Shown here piece after piece: positions 1 to 10,433 of a stretch of DNA of 64,000 nt (the first letter of the stretch is position 1; each line of letters opens with the position of its first letter). The position numbers were made by a program, and so were the translations under genes. Where the stretch lies: the NCBI GenBank assembly GCA_024460105.1, contig JANFXS010000003.1, forward strand, positions 310,001 to 374,000. The letters are read 5' to 3'. This stretch comes from Anaerotignum faecicola. Its GTDB lineage: Bacteria > Bacillota > Clostridia > Lachnospirales > Anaerotignaceae. Below the pieces are notes generated by a model. The model saw only the letters and a list, made by a program, of their open reading frames with translations. It was not told the DNA's origin and ran no database searches.

Positions 1-374
1 TTAGCCGTTTCAAAAAGACGCAGCTTAAAACATTCAAAGCATCTTTTGCCGCCTTCACGTTCCTCTTCCAGCCCGTTAACTGCTTTAAGAAATTTGCCGT
101 AATCATATCCCGCCTGCATAACTTCTATATTTCCTTCAAAATCGGCCTTTTCAATAAGCTTAAACTGTTCCTCAAGCCTTTTACTATATTCGCTTTCAGG
201 GTAAATATTCGGATTATAAAATAATACCGTTATATCAAAATATTTTGAAAGATATTCCAAAACATAACTGCTGCATGGGCCGCAGCAACTATGAAGCAAA
301 AGTTTAGGCCTAATTCCGTTCAACTCAATTTTTTTAATTTCCTCATCTGTGATTAACTGATAGTTCTTTCGCAT
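1..374 (-). CDS. queH: epoxyqueuosine reductase QueH, partial (3' end beyond window)
   Basis: The first 124 residues are visible; the gene runs off the left edge. QueH reduces epoxyqueuosine to queuosine in the wobble position of certain tRNAs and is an iron-sulfur enzyme unrelated to QueG. The sequence shows LLHSCCGPCSS near residue 25, with the paired cysteines typical of this family (old name DUF208), then YPESEYSKRLEEQ, and a later GGKRCFECFKLRL block with two more conserved cysteines. The start is ATG at 374 with a CCTCC-complement ribosome binding site directly upstream. It lies just past the terminator of the LCP genes, on the same strand. Length and motifs fit the family well as far as visible. 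Confidence 0.88.
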   Translation of the reverse strand, partial: MRKNYQLITDEEIKKIELNGIRPKLLLHSCCGPCSSYVLEYLSKYFDITVLFYNPNIYPESEYSKRLEEQFKLIEKADFEGNIEVMQAGYDYGKFLKAVNGLEEEREGGKRCFECFKLRLFETA

Positions 375-390
375 TATTTCCTCCAAAAAT

Positions 391-418
391 ATAAAAACGG
401 CCTGATATTTCAGGCCGC
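391..418 (-). terminator. intrinsic terminator after the LCP gene pair
   Basis: On the minus strand a CGGCCTG/CAGGCCG hairpin with an AAATAT loop is followed by a run of T. It lies only 6 bases past the stop of the first LCP gene and 17 bases before the queH start, so the queH ribosome binding site sits right behind it. Confidence 0.8.
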
Positions 419-423
419 ATAAA

Positions 424-1758
424 TTATTCGTCTGTACCGAGAATTATAAGTATGTCGATTCCTTCTCCAAGCATGGACGGTTCTACTATTATTTCACTGT
501 TCGGATAATATCCTTGAATATCCTTTCCCATGCCTTCCTCTGAAACAAATATTCTCGTATTGGCCGTTTTTTCACCGTTATAAGTTGAAATTCCGGATAT
601 CGTAAACCCTTCGTTTTCAAGCATTTGCTGATTTTCCGCTGCAAATCCGCTTTTATAGCCGCCGTTCGCAACTTCTATATTTTTCCCAACGCTTGAAATT
701 TCCTCTGTTGTTCCTTCCTCAACAGCCTCGACATCGTCGCTGAAGAATATCCTGTTCACAGCTGCCTTTGCTTCAACCTCATCAACAAGATAATATGAAA
801 CCCCGCCGACCATCTGTCCTTCGCCGGGTATAGTTTCCATTTGTATTTTTGACAAATCGGCGTCGTCCGCATATTGAACATACTTTAACGCGTCACTGAG
901 AGTTATATCCGTTTCAACATATTCATATGCAGTCTTAACAAGTCCCGGAAGATTTTTAATTAAATTATTGTCGCTTAAAAGTTTTTCGGCCAAAGCCATA
1001 AGGAAATCCTGCTGAACCTGGACCCTCTGCACATCACCAAGAGGATAACGCCTAAATCTTACAAGCTGCTCGGCCTTTTCGCCGTCAAGGTGCTGCATGC
1101 CCTCTTTTAAATTTATAAGCGGATCTCCCGTATCTCTCATGTCCCAATACATATCCTGCGGAACATAAAAATCAATTCCCCCTACGAGATCTACAAGAGC
1201 CCTGAAACTTTCAAAATTAACTTTCACAAAATGATCTATTTCTATTCCCAGAAGTTCTTCAAGCTGTATAATAGAAAATTCATTTGCCTTTTCCTTGCCG
1301 GCATATGCATGCACTTCATTAATTTTACATACGGCGCCGCTTGGAATATATTTTCCGTTTTCAACAAGATAAGTATACATAGCGTCGTTTATCTCAACGC
1401 GCGTATCCCTCGGAACAGACATAAGCCCTATCTTGCCCGACTTGCTGTCGAAATGCACAATAAATATTACGTCCGTCCTTGTGCCGTCGCCGTCTACGCC
1501 AAAAACCGCAACGTTAAGCGTTATGTCTTTGCCGACAAAAGCGTCCATAAAATTCATTTCGCTTCCCTGCAAAGGCTCTTCCTGCTCAAAACCAACAAAT
1601 TTAGAATATGCAAAAACCCCGGCCCCCGCAATAACAACAAAAGTCAAAACCATTGAAAAAACTATCTTAAAAAATCTCGCTATCTGATTTCTTCTTTTTC
1701 TCTTTTTAACTTTCTTGTTTCTATGTGGCATATCACGCTCTATATCTCTTTTGTTCAT
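424..1758 (-). CDS. LytR-CpsA-Psr (LCP) family cell-wall polymer ligase with LytR_C domain
   Basis: LCP proteins transfer undecaprenyl-linked glycopolymers such as teichoic acids or capsule onto peptidoglycan on the outer face of the membrane. The 444-residue protein has a very basic cytoplasmic start (residues 12-28), one membrane helix at about 31-52, then the LCP core. Core signatures are GVDGDGTRTDVIF (about 87-99) and SVPRDTRV (114-121), whose Asp and Arg residues bind the pyrophosphate and metal. Residues from about 365 to the end form a LytR_C domain. The start ATG follows GGGAG at good spacing. It is 15 bases downstream of a second LCP gene on the same strand, so the two are probably one transcript. 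Which polymer each handles cannot be told. Confidence 0.9.
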   Translation of the reverse strand: MNKRDIERDMPHRNKKVKKRKRRNQIARFFKIVFSMVLTFVVIAGAGVFAYSKFVGFEQEEPLQGSEMNFMDAFVGKDITLNVAVFGVDGDGTRTDVIFIVHFDSKSGKIGLMSVPRDTRVEINDAMYTYLVENGKYIPSGAVCKINEVHAYAGKEKANEFSIIQLEELLGIEIDHFVKVNFESFRALVDLVGGIDFYVPQDMYWDMRDTGDPLINLKEGMQHLDGEKAEQLVRFRRYPLGDVQRVQVQQDFLMALAEKLLSDNNLIKNLPGLVKTAYEYVETDITLSDALKYVQYADDADLSKIQMETIPGEGQMVGGVSYYLVDEVEAKAAVNRIFFSDDVEAVEEGTTEEISSVGKNIEVANGGYKSGFAAENQQMLENEGFTISGISTYNGEKTANTRIFVSEEGMGKDIQGYYPNSEIIVEPSMLGEGIDILIILGTDE

Positions 1759-1773
1759 GGTAACTCCCTAGAT

Positions 1774-2901
1774 TTATAAATTTTCTGTTTCGCCGATGTC
1801 ATCTGAATAATTGTCCTGTAAAGATCCGTTTTCATTTTCTTCTGTTTCCTGGGTTTCTCCATATACCATTTCAAGCACAAGCTTTTGAGTGCCTTCACTG
1901 TCATGCTCAAAGAAAACAGGGCCGCCTTCTCCCGGAATCGTTTCCATACGGATATTATCAACATTAATGTCGTCTATGTACTTAACATATTTCAAAGCGT
2001 CCATAATAGTTGCATTTGTTTCAACACAATTAAAAAATGTTTTCGTAAGCGGGATTATATTTTCCTTAATATTATCCATATTCATCAGTTTTTTAGCCAA
2101 AGTTCTCATAAAGTCCTGCTGAACCTCAATACGTTTTAAATCCTGCGAACCGTATCCTTTTCTAAAACGTACAAGCTGTTCAGACTGCTCGCCATCAAGG
2201 TGCTGCATGCCTTCTTTCAGATTTATGAGGGGGCCGCCATTGTCCCTCATATCCCAATACATATCCATCGGCACATAAAAATCAACTCCGCCTATGGCAT
2301 CCACAGCGCTTATAAAGCCATCTGTCGTAAACTTAACATAATAATCAATATCTATTCCCAACAGATCCTCAAGCTGAAGTACAGAATAATCGTTCCTGTA
2401 TCCGCTTCCCGCATATGCATGCACCTCGGTGAATTTACACACCCCGTAACCGTTCCGCGTAGGGATAAAATCTTCCCGGTTCCTCGAAACAAGGCCGTTT
2501 ACCACATCGTCGCACATCGTCACTTTTGTATCTCTCGGCACTGATAAAATATTAATATCTTTTGTTTCGCTGTTAAAACTTACAACAAAAACAACGTCTG
2601 TATGAAGTTCTTCATCGTCAACTCCGAAAACGGCAACATTTGTAATTTCCTTAATCTGCTCCTTTTCTTCTGTTATTTCCGGAGAATTTTCATGTTCTCC
2701 TCTATCGGCCGGACTTGATTTTTTATCTTTTTCCGTAACTTTCGTGTCATCCCTTGTAATACCGTATACAAAAATCCCTACAGCTGCCACAAGCATAAAC
2801 GTCATAACCATCGTAACAACAATTAATAAAAACCTGCGTATGAGCCGTAACTTACTTTTCTTTTTTTCTGCCAACGCCTTAGAGGAGCGTTTTTTTTCCA
2901 T
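1774..2901 (-). CDS. LCP family cell-wall polymer ligase, short form
   Basis: A 375-residue paralogue of the downstream LCP gene, without the C-terminal LytR_C domain. It has a lysine-rich start, one membrane helix at about 22-46, an acidic/lysine-rich linker, then GVDDEELHTDVVF and SVPRDTKV, the pyrophosphate-binding core. Central stretches such as the DGFISAVDAIGGVDFYVP region parallel the neighbour closely, suggesting an old tandem duplication. I take ATG at 2901, six bases after GGGGTG; a GTG nine bases further upstream is open but overlaps that ribosome binding site. It heads a two-gene unit and is divergent from the LtaS-like gene, so both flank a shared intergenic region and both act on wall polymers. 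Confidence 0.87.
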   Translation of the reverse strand: MEKKRSSKALAEKKKSKLRLIRRFLLIVVTMVMTFMLVAAVGIFVYGITRDDTKVTEKDKKSSPADRGEHENSPEITEEKEQIKEITNVAVFGVDDEELHTDVVFVVSFNSETKDINILSVPRDTKVTMCDDVVNGLVSRNREDFIPTRNGYGVCKFTEVHAYAGSGYRNDYSVLQLEDLLGIDIDYYVKFTTDGFISAVDAIGGVDFYVPMDMYWDMRDNGGPLINLKEGMQHLDGEQSEQLVRFRKGYGSQDLKRIEVQQDFMRTLAKKLMNMDNIKENIIPLTKTFFNCVETNATIMDALKYVKYIDDINVDNIRMETIPGEGGPVFFEHDSEGTQKLVLEMVYGETQETEENENGSLQDNYSDDIGETENL

Positions 2902-3249
2902 ACAGCACACCCCATATTTATAAAATTACGCCTTTCAAATACAAATTAGCTATAATTATAACAAAAACAATTATATATTACAATAATTTTGCTTTTGATA
3001 TTTTAACATAAAAAAAATAAAAATCTACAAATATATTATTAAAATTATCTTACGTTCCAAACGCATAGATAAAATCGGCTTAAACAGCATGTATAAATAC
3101 AAAAATCATTTAAGAATATTAAATTGCACTTTACTATTTTAAAAATAGGGTATAACATATGAAAATAGTATTTTAACAGCTTAAATAAATTCATCTCGGA
3201 ATTTTTCCATATCTTAAAAAAGCATTGGAAATTTAAGCGCAAAATGCGG
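2902..3249. other. AT-rich intergenic region between divergent wall-polymer genes
   Basis: No convincing gene. An open frame on the minus strand near 3045-3242 lacks a ribosome binding site and has a composition typical of random AT-rich DNA. The region must hold the promoter of the LCP pair; I could not choose one hexamer pair confidently. Confidence 0.5.
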
Positions 3250-3277
3250 CTGACAGTCCGGCCGTTAACGGTATAAT
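3250..3277 (+). promoter_or_regulatory. predicted sigma-A promoter of the LtaS-like gene
   Basis: CTGACA (3250-3255), a 16-base spacer and TATAAT (3272-3277), 38 bases before the start codon. Five of six bases match at -35 and all six at -10. Confidence 0.6.
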
Positions 3278-3315
3278 TGAACTAATTATGCCTAATATTT
3301 ACCAGGAGGAACAAA

Positions 3316-5193
3316 ATGATAAAAATTAAAGACTTTTTAAAAAAAAGAATTGAACTGAAACTTATCCCATCTTTTATAATTATGATTGCCGGTTCTTTGG
3401 CCATAATGTTTGCCGCAATATCCATCAACGAAACGTTTGCCCCCATAATTAAAAATTATATGTCAGAAACGCCCTTACTATTTTTACTTAACTACATACC
3501 GATTATTTTAACAATACTACTGTTGTTTTTTATATTCAATAAAGCTGTTTTTTCTACAATATCGGCAGGATGTTTTTTCCTTCTGCTCGAATTTGTAAAC
3601 AACGAAAAAATCCTTTTGCGTCAGGATCCTCTGTTTCCAACCGACTTGACCTTATTCACCGAACTTGTCGGAATAGCAAAAAATTTTACGCCTAGGACGC
3701 TGATATTTTATATCATGCTTCTCGTTTTTGCCGCTTTTGTTATCATGGTATCATTTATATTTTTTAAAACTAAAAAAATCAATCCAAAGATAAGGGCCGG
3801 CGGCGCTGTACTTGTGTTGGCAGTATTTATGCTTTGCAATAATTTCTTATATAAAAGCGAACAGATTTACAATAGTTTCAACGTATATGAAAACCCGTAT
3901 TTTGAAGTTAATCAATATGGTTCAAAAGGTTTCCTATACAGTTTTATCCACAAATTCAATACAATGCAGGTAACCCCGCCCGACGGGTACAATCAAGCAG
4001 AACTCATTGAGGCGGAAAATTCATACGACTATAAAACGGACGAATATAAAAATTCAGAAAAACCGCACATAATTATGATTATGGGCGAAGCGTTTTCAGA
4101 TCTTTCCGAAAACAGTCATTTAAATTTTGAAAATTACAGAGATCCCCTTGAAAACTGGAAAAAGCTTTCTCAATCCGAAAACGCCCTTAGCGGCCATATA
4201 ATTGTACCGAATTACGGAGGAGGAACAAGCAACACTGAATTTGACGTGCTTACAGCGCTGCCAACCCGTTATACAGGCAATTCTTCAACATCATATTCTC
4301 TGATCCGAAAAGAAATGGACGCCCTGCCATGGCGTTTAAGAGAAATAGGATATAACACAATGGCAATACATCCGGGATATTCATGGTTTTACAACAGGGC
4401 TAATGTATACAGGTATCTCGGATTTGAAAACTTTATACATCTCGAAAGTTTTCAGGGAAGCGAAAAATATCGCGGAGGGTATATTGCAGACAAATACGCT
4501 TCCGACAGTATAATTGAAAATTTTGAAAATCATATATCTTCATCAGACGCCCCTATTTTTGAATTCTGTGTAACAATACAAAATCATGGGCCTTATGACG
4601 AAAAATATAATGAAGTAATAAAAACATTTGACACTGACATAGAATTGTCAGAAAGTGAAGAAACACTATTAAACAGCTATTTTATGGGAATTATTGACGC
4701 TGATAAAGAAATAGGCAGACTTACGGACTATTTTTCACAAACCGACGAACCGGTTGTACTCGTGTATTTCGGCGATCATCTTCCCGGATTTTCAAACGGC
4801 ATGGATTTCTTTGATATACTTGATTACAACATAGATGCAAACGGCGCTCCCGAACAAATACTCAATATATATAAAACGCCTTTCATAATTTGGGAAAATA
4901 ACGCCGCTAAAGAAATTTCGGATTTCAGCTTAGTTAAAGATACATTGGAACTTCCTTACAACAATACCATAAGTTCCAATTACCTTGGCACCACTATGCT
5001 TGAAATTATGGGCATAAACGGTATATCTCCCCTTTATGATTTTGAAAATTCCCTTAGAAAATCTCTTCCTGTTATTACAACAAGCAATTTCATGAATTCA
5101 TCAGGAGAATACACATCCTATTTAACTGCGGAAGAACAGAATAAAATAGCCGAACTTAAAAATTGGGTATATTACAAAATGTTCGATAATTAA
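3316..5193 (+). CDS. LTA synthase family sulfatase-fold phosphoglycerol transferase
   Basis: A 625-residue membrane protein of the LtaS/MdoB alkaline-phosphatase superfamily, which polymerises or transfers glycerol phosphate from phosphatidylglycerol outside the cell. About five membrane helices occupy residues 15-180. The extracellular catalytic domain follows: HIIMIMGEAFSDL with metal ligand Glu258, GGGTSNTEFDVLTALPT with the predicted nucleophile Thr304, IQNHGPY (His424) and YFGDHLPG (Asp487, His488). All the expected active-site residues are present. The start follows AGGAGGAAC. It is monocistronic between its own promoter and a strong terminator and is divergent from two LCP genes. True LtaS, a primase or a relative modifying another glycolipid cannot be separated from sequence alone. 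Confidence 0.88.
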   Translation: MIKIKDFLKKRIELKLIPSFIIMIAGSLAIMFAAISINETFAPIIKNYMSETPLLFLLNYIPIILTILLLFFIFNKAVFSTISAGCFFLLLEFVNNEKILLRQDPLFPTDLTLFTELVGIAKNFTPRTLIFYIMLLVFAAFVIMVSFIFFKTKKINPKIRAGGAVLVLAVFMLCNNFLYKSEQIYNSFNVYENPYFEVNQYGSKGFLYSFIHKFNTMQVTPPDGYNQAELIEAENSYDYKTDEYKNSEKPHIIMIMGEAFSDLSENSHLNFENYRDPLENWKKLSQSENALSGHIIVPNYGGGTSNTEFDVLTALPTRYTGNSSTSYSLIRKEMDALPWRLREIGYNTMAIHPGYSWFYNRANVYRYLGFENFIHLESFQGSEKYRGGYIADKYASDSIIENFENHISSSDAPIFEFCVTIQNHGPYDEKYNEVIKTFDTDIELSESEETLLNSYFMGIIDADKEIGRLTDYFSQTDEPVVLVYFGDHLPGFSNGMDFFDILDYNIDANGAPEQILNIYKTPFIIWENNAAKEISDFSLVKDTLELPYNNTISSNYLGTTMLEIMGINGISPLYDFENSLRKSLPVITTSNFMNSSGEYTSYLTAEEQNKIAELKNWVYYKMFDN

Positions 5194-5195
5194 AT

Positions 5196-5230
5196 AAAAA
5201 AGGAGCCCGCATATATACGGACTCCTTTTT
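5196..5230. terminator. bidirectional terminator between the LtaS-like gene and groEL
   Basis: AAAAAGGAG ... CTCCTTTTT with an inner CCG/CGG pair. The symmetric A and T runs let it serve the plus-strand gene and the convergent groEL transcript. Confidence 0.8.
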
Positions 5231-5269
5231 ATATTTTATATTAATCCTATGCCGGATTGCAACGGCTTT

Positions 5270-6925
<1,656 letters not shown>

Positions 6926-6940
6926 TTAATCTATATAAAA

Positions 6941-7228
6941 TCAGTCTTCAACTATAGCTAAAATGTCAGCCTGCCTTAAAATAATATAAGTTTCCCCGTC
7001 AATTTTAATTTCAGTTCCCGTATATTTTGCATATATAACTTTGTCTCCGGGTTTAACCGTCATAGTAACTTCTTCTCCATATACGTTTCCTCCCGGTCCA
7101 ACTGCAATAACTTCAGCTTCCTGAGGTTTTTCTTTGCTCTGCGTAGGAAGAACTATGCCTGATTTTGTTTTTTCCTCTGCATCCATCTGTTTAATAACTA
7201 CCTTATCTCCAAGTGGTACAAGTTTCAT
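6941..7228 (-). CDS. groES: co-chaperonin GroES (Hsp10)
   Basis: A 95-residue lid subunit for GroEL. It begins MKLVPLGDKVVIKQ, has a recognisable mobile loop (EEKTKSGIVLPTQSKEKPQ, about 18-36) that docks on GroEL, and ends with the beta-barrel strand IILRQADILAIVED. The ribosome binding site AGGAGG precedes the ATG by 8-9 bases. First gene of the groESL operon, with a CIRCE element about 45 bases upstream, which implies repression by HrcA and release on heat or unfolding stress. hrcA itself is not in the window. Confidence 0.98.
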   Translation of the reverse strand: MKLVPLGDKVVIKQMDAEEKTKSGIVLPTQSKEKPQEAEVIAVGPGGNVYGEEVTMTVKPGDKVIYAKYTGTEIKIDGETYIILRQADILAIVED

Positions 7229-7273
7229 AATAAAAGCCTCCTTATATAAAGTTTAGAGTAAATTTCAATCTTG

Positions 7274-7300
7274 TTAGCACTCATTTAAGCCGAGTGCTAA
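7274..7300 (-). promoter_or_regulatory. CIRCE operator (HrcA binding site)
   Basis: A perfect TTAGCACTC-N9-GAGTGCTAA inverted repeat, the canonical HrcA operator. It lies downstream of the predicted -10 of groESL, in the untranslated leader. Confidence 0.97.
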
Positions 7301-7311
7301 TCACTGAGATT

Positions 7312-7340
7312 ATATTATCCTTATGATGAAATTTATGCAA
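7312..7340 (-). promoter_or_regulatory. predicted sigma-A promoter of groESL
   Basis: On the minus strand TTGCAT (7340-7335), 17 bases, TAATAT (7317-7312). The CIRCE element begins 11 bases downstream, so HrcA would cover the start point or early leader. Confidence 0.6.
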
Positions 7341-7469
7341 CTCATATTATTTTATATTATATCCCTTTATTTGGCAATAATAACATTTTTAAAATTAAAA
7401 TAATTAAATCTCTTTAATTTACTTTTAATATCTTTAATTTTCTTATAAATTCATTAATTTACAAATTTT

Positions 7470-7500
7470 AAGCCTAAAAAAATAATTTTCTTTAGGCTTA
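7470..7500 (-). terminator. possible terminator of azlCD within a gene-free stretch
   Basis: TAAGCCTAAA/TTTAGGCTTA hairpin about 110 bases past the azlD stop. The T run after the stem on the minus strand is poor, so this is tentative. The rest of the gene-free stretch 7341-7613 is very AT-rich and shows nothing else. Confidence 0.4.
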
Positions 7501-7613
7501 TTTATTAAAACAATTATATTTTTATATATTAATCAACAGAAATTAGACTTTTAATTATATGCGCAAATAAACATTTCATTCCACGGCAGCCAAATTAATG
7601 CAACATAAAAAAT

Positions 7614-7940
7614 TCAGAAAACATAATTAACAAGTATAATATATGTAAATGTTCCTCCCGCTATGGACAAAAGCATTGCCCGTTTCCAAATATGCAGGCA
7701 GCACACAACAGCTATAGATATTATTTCCGGCACGGCATGCGTTCCTGAAGTAATATCGACATTTTTAAGGCAATATACAACAAGCATGCCTAACGCCGCC
7801 GACGGAAGAACTTTTCCTAAAAACTTTATATATTCGGGCGTCGGTTTATCCGCCGGAAAAATTATAAAAGGCAGAAACCTTGTCGTCACAGTTCCGGCAA
7901 CAACCGCCGCTATAGTTAACACCTGCTGCATTATCGTCAT
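7614..7940 (-). CDS. azlD: AzlD-type small subunit of branched-chain amino acid exporter
   Basis: A 108-residue hydrophobic protein with about four membrane helices. [11 protein letters not shown] near residue 18 and the [17 protein letters not shown] block are typical of AzlD (DUF931/YgaH-like). With AzlC it forms the LIV-E type exporter that releases branched-chain amino acids and, in Bacillus, the analogue azaleucine. The start codon overlaps the azlC stop by one base (TAATG), which indicates translational coupling and a two-subunit complex. Length is normal. Confidence 0.9.
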   Translation of the reverse strand: MTIMQQVLTIAAVVAGTVTTRFLPFIIFPADKPTPEYIKFLGKVLPSAALGMLVVYCLKNVDITSGTHAVPEIISIAVVCCLHIWKRAMLLSIAGGTFTYIILVNYVF

Positions 7941-8647
7941 TATTTATCCCCTGCTCTTTCCAATTTTTTCCTAATAAGTGTCAATACTCCGAGTATTATT
8001 ATCATTGAAGGTATTATAAAATTGCTTTCCCCGAAAATAATACGGCATACTACCGACACAACAACTCCTATTACAGCGCTTGTATGGTCTTTATCTTTAA
8101 GGCACTGTTCAAGAAATATAACAACTATCAGCGACGTCATTATAAAGTCTATACCTTCGATGTCAATATTTATAAGCGAGCCGAATATACCGCCGAGAGT
8201 CGCCCCGCCAACCCAATATGCATTATTCAAAAGAGTTACAAAAAAATAAAACCAGCCTTTGTCAACCCCTTCCGGTATGTAAGCAGTATAGTTAATTGAA
8301 AAAGATTCATCACACATGCCGAATATCAGATACCATTTCTTTTTTCCTACGTTTTTGTACTTATCCAGCATGGAAATACCATAAAATAAATGCCTAGCGT
8401 TAACCATAAGAGTAAGGACAAACGCTCCTATAGGATCGAACGTTCCTAAAAGAAGGTTCGCCGCCACAAATTCCATTGACCCGGCAAATATAGTCATACT
8501 CATTAATATCGGATAAACAGCCGGAAAACCTGAAATATTCATATAAATTCCATAGGCTATTCCTAAGAAAAGAAAACCGGCAAATATAGGCGCCGTATAC
8601 GGGAGCGCCGTCTTAAATGCGGTTTTCAGCTCAGAATTTTTGTTCAT
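7940..8647 (-). CDS. azlC: AzlC-type large subunit of branched-chain amino acid exporter
   Basis: A 235-residue membrane protein with about seven helices. Signatures of the AzlC/YgaZ family are the early [25 protein letters not shown] region, [16 protein letters not shown] and [13 protein letters not shown]. It forms the main channel subunit with AzlD. The pair is transcribed toward groESL and is preceded by a hairpin at 8735-8768. No regulator gene (AzlB or Lrp type) adjoins it, so its inducer is unknown. Confidence 0.92.
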   Translation of the reverse strand: MNKNSELKTAFKTALPYTAPIFAGFLFLGIAYGIYMNISGFPAVYPILMSMTIFAGSMEFVAANLLLGTFDPIGAFVLTLMVNARHLFYGISMLDKYKNVGKKKWYLIFGMCDESFSINYTAYIPEGVDKGWFYFFVTLLNNAYWVGGATLGGIFGSLINIDIEGIDFIMTSLIVVIFLEQCLKDKDHTSAVIGVVVSVVCRIIFGESNFIIPSMIIILGVLTLIRKKLERAGDK

Positions 8648-8734
8648 AATTATTCATCCCCTTCCATTTCGCAAAAGTATACCACCGTATTGTATTTCAA
8701 TCAATATTATATCGGCATACCTGAAATTTTAAAA

Positions 8735-8768
8735 TAAAAAACAGGCTGAATATATAAGCCTGTTTTTT
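8735..8768. terminator. terminator-like hairpin upstream of azlC
   Basis: AAAAAACAGGCT ... AGCCTGTTTTTT with an 10-base AT loop and flanking A and T runs, so it could act on either strand. It lies between tRNA-Leu and azlC, about 90 bases before the azlC start; it may be a second stop for the tRNA transcript or an attenuator in the azlC leader. The remainder of 8648-8895 shows nothing definite. Confidence 0.55.
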
Positions 8769-8895
8769 TGAATGAAGTTAAAATTTGTATTTTCTGTTTA
8801 TACATAACTCATTTAGAATCATTATATAAACAACGCTGTTAAATGTATGCAAACCAAAATTTATTGTATTTGTTATAACTAACATAAAAAATAAA

Positions 8896-8926
8896 AAGTA
8901 CCCTCTTAAATCTACTAAGAAGGTAC
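8896..8926 (-). terminator. terminator of tRNA-Leu
   Basis: On the minus strand AGTACC-TCTTA ... TAAGA-GGTACT followed by TTTTTATTTTTT, starting 4 bases after the tRNA 3' end. Confidence 0.8.
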
Positions 8927-8930
8927 TGAA

Positions 8931-9015
8931 TGCGGATAACAGGACTTGAACCTGCACCGCCCTTTCGGGGACAAGAATCTGAATCTTGCGCGTCTGCCAA
9001 TTCCGCCATATCCGC
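8931..9015 (-). tRNA. tRNA-Leu (anticodon CAG)
   Basis: 85 bases: acceptor GCGGATA/TATCCGC with discriminator A, D-arm GCGGAATTGGCAGACGC, anticodon stem CAAGA/TCTTG enclosing loop TTCAGAT (CAG), a long variable arm, and T-arm GCAGGTTCAAGTCCTGT. The long variable arm and D-arm are class II leucine type. CCA is not encoded. It lies 31 bases past the deacetylase stop; a GCTGC/GCAGC hairpin at 9022-9040 lies between them. Confidence 0.97.
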
Positions 9016-9046
9016 ATATTAAAGCTGCAAAATGCAGCTTAAAAAC

Positions 9047-9985
9047 TTATTGAAATTGTATAGGAACCAAATCTGACTCAAGCTTATCAAAAACAAATCC
9101 CTGTTTTTTCAAGCCTTCTATAATTTGCGGAAGAGCTGCAACCGTACTTTCTTTTGCACCTGAATCATGCAACAATATCACAGCCCTGTGCTTATTCCTT
9201 GATCCCTCCAAAACATTGTTTACTATAGAATCAGGAGCTACATTCGAATAAACCGCGTCTTCACCTGAAACATTCCAGTCATAGTAAACAAATCCCCTTG
9301 CCGCCATTTCTTTTTTTATATCTTCTTCAGTATTGTTTTTAACCATACGCGGATTGTTTGAACCGCCCGGAAATCTGAATAATACAGGCGTTGAATTAGT
9401 TTTATCTTTTATTGTGGTAAATATCTCGTTAAAATCTGCAAGAAAATCCTCTGTTGACGCATATATCTTGTCATAGTTATGGCTTTGGGAATGCATCCCT
9501 AGAGTATGGCCGCGATCAACTATTTCTTTATACAGCGATTGACTTTCTTTATCCCTTGTTCCCACAACAAAAAATGTCGCCTTAATGCCATACTGATCCA
9601 ATATATCAAGGATTTCGGAAGTTCGCTGGCTCGGACCGTCATCAAAAGTCAGATAAGCAGTTTTCTCTTTAGGATTATACACCGAATCTTCCCTCCAGTC
9701 AACTACCATATTCAAAAAAGTTCCCGAAGGTGCAGTCCCGCAGCTCCCGTAATCCATATCATCCATGTCATAATCAGATTTAGTAAAATTAAGTTCTTCT
9801 TCCAATTCCATTATTTTATTTTCTTTTTCCCGGATAGCCGATTCGGCTTCTTTTTTATAGATATTAAAATTATATCTCACCTGTTTTAATTCATCGCCTG
9901 TCTTAAAAAGTAAAACAGAAGGTACTGCCAAAATGCATATATAAATCAAAACAAAGACTTTCTTCCTTTTGGAATTAGATCTCAA
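9047..9985 (-). CDS. membrane-anchored polysaccharide deacetylase (NodB domain)
   Basis: A 312-residue secreted or membrane-anchored carbohydrate esterase family 4 enzyme, likely acting on peptidoglycan or a related amino sugar polymer. Layout: short basic start, membrane helix 9-27, coiled-coil stalk at about 33-68, then the NodB domain with TFDDGPS (113-119; catalytic base and metal Asp), HSQSH (165-169; the two metal His), RFPGGSNN and a late LLHDSG His motif. All catalytic motifs are intact. The start is TTG at 9985, nine bases after GGGAG. Family members of this form are often PgdA or PdaA-like; sporulation or vegetative role cannot be assigned. It is a single gene. Confidence 0.88.
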   Translation of the reverse strand: MRSNSKRKKVFVLIYICILAVPSVLLFKTGDELKQVRYNFNIYKKEAESAIREKENKIMELEEELNFTKSDYDMDDMDYGSCGTAPSGTFLNMVVDWREDSVYNPKEKTAYLTFDDGPSQRTSEILDILDQYGIKATFFVVGTRDKESQSLYKEIVDRGHTLGMHSQSHNYDKIYASTEDFLADFNEIFTTIKDKTNSTPVLFRFPGGSNNPRMVKNNTEEDIKKEMAARGFVYYDWNVSGEDAVYSNVAPDSIVNNVLEGSRNKHRAVILLHDSGAKESTVAALPQIIEGLKKQGFVFDKLESDLVPIQFQ

Positions 9986-10118
9986 AAGAATTCACTCCCA
10001 AATAAATACTTTATTATTTCGTTAACATAATACCACCTAAATCTACTTAAATCAACAAAATATTATTAAAACATAAAAAAATCTTCAAATAAAAACATAT
10101 TTTTTTTTAATATAAGGC

Positions 10119-10147
10119 TTGACATATTTTCCAAATGCTGATATTAT
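10119..10147 (+). promoter_or_regulatory. sigma-A promoter of tRNA-Arg
   Basis: TTGACA, exactly 17 bases, TATTAT, ending 20 bases before the tRNA. A near-perfect consensus, as usual for stable RNA genes. Confidence 0.85.
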
Positions 10148-10167
10148 ATTTCTTGCGCAAATGTTAT

Positions 10168-10241
<74 letters not shown>

Positions 10242-10245
10242 TATC

Positions 10246-10284
10246 AAACAACCTTTATTTTATATAAAGGTTGTTTCTTTTTTT
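10246..10284 (+). terminator. terminator of tRNA-Arg
   Basis: AAACAACCTTTA ... TAAAGGTTGTTT hairpin followed by CTTTTTTTT, 4 bases after the tRNA. Confidence 0.85.
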
Positions 10285-10385
10285 CATAAAATATTAAAAT
10301 AATTATCTTTTTTTATTTTATGTTGATGTATCCGGGATAATTCATGGCAAACAATACTTACACAGCCAATTTATTTTTATATAAA

Positions 10386-10420
10386 AAGAAACGTCATAAA
10401 AAATATTTATGACGTTTCTT
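10386..10420. terminator. terminator after the 53-residue small ORF
   Basis: A perfect 15-base stem, AAGAAACGTCATAAA/TTTATGACGTTTCTT with a 5-base loop. On the minus strand it starts 13 bases after the small-gene stop and is followed by T-rich sequence. Confidence 0.7.
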
Positions 10421-10433
10421 AAAACAAAACTTA

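Noticed and set aside
1231-1656. 141-residue plus-strand frame
   Set aside because: Antisense to the LCP coding sequence, with no start signal.
3045-3242. 65-residue minus-strand open frame between LCP and LtaS-like genes
   Set aside because: No ribosome binding site, Phe/Leu/Asn-rich random composition, lies in a promoter region.
7229-7613. gene in the stretch upstream of groES
   Set aside because: The region shows the CIRCE element and AT-rich DNA only; no frame has a start signal.
8648-8930. T-box or other leader for azlC
   Set aside because: No specifier stem, no AGTA motif pairing and no TGGxACC T-box sequence; only a simple hairpin.
8778-9017. 79-residue minus-strand open frame
   Set aside because: It overlaps tRNA-Leu along its full length; its start region is tRNA sequence, so it is a chance frame.
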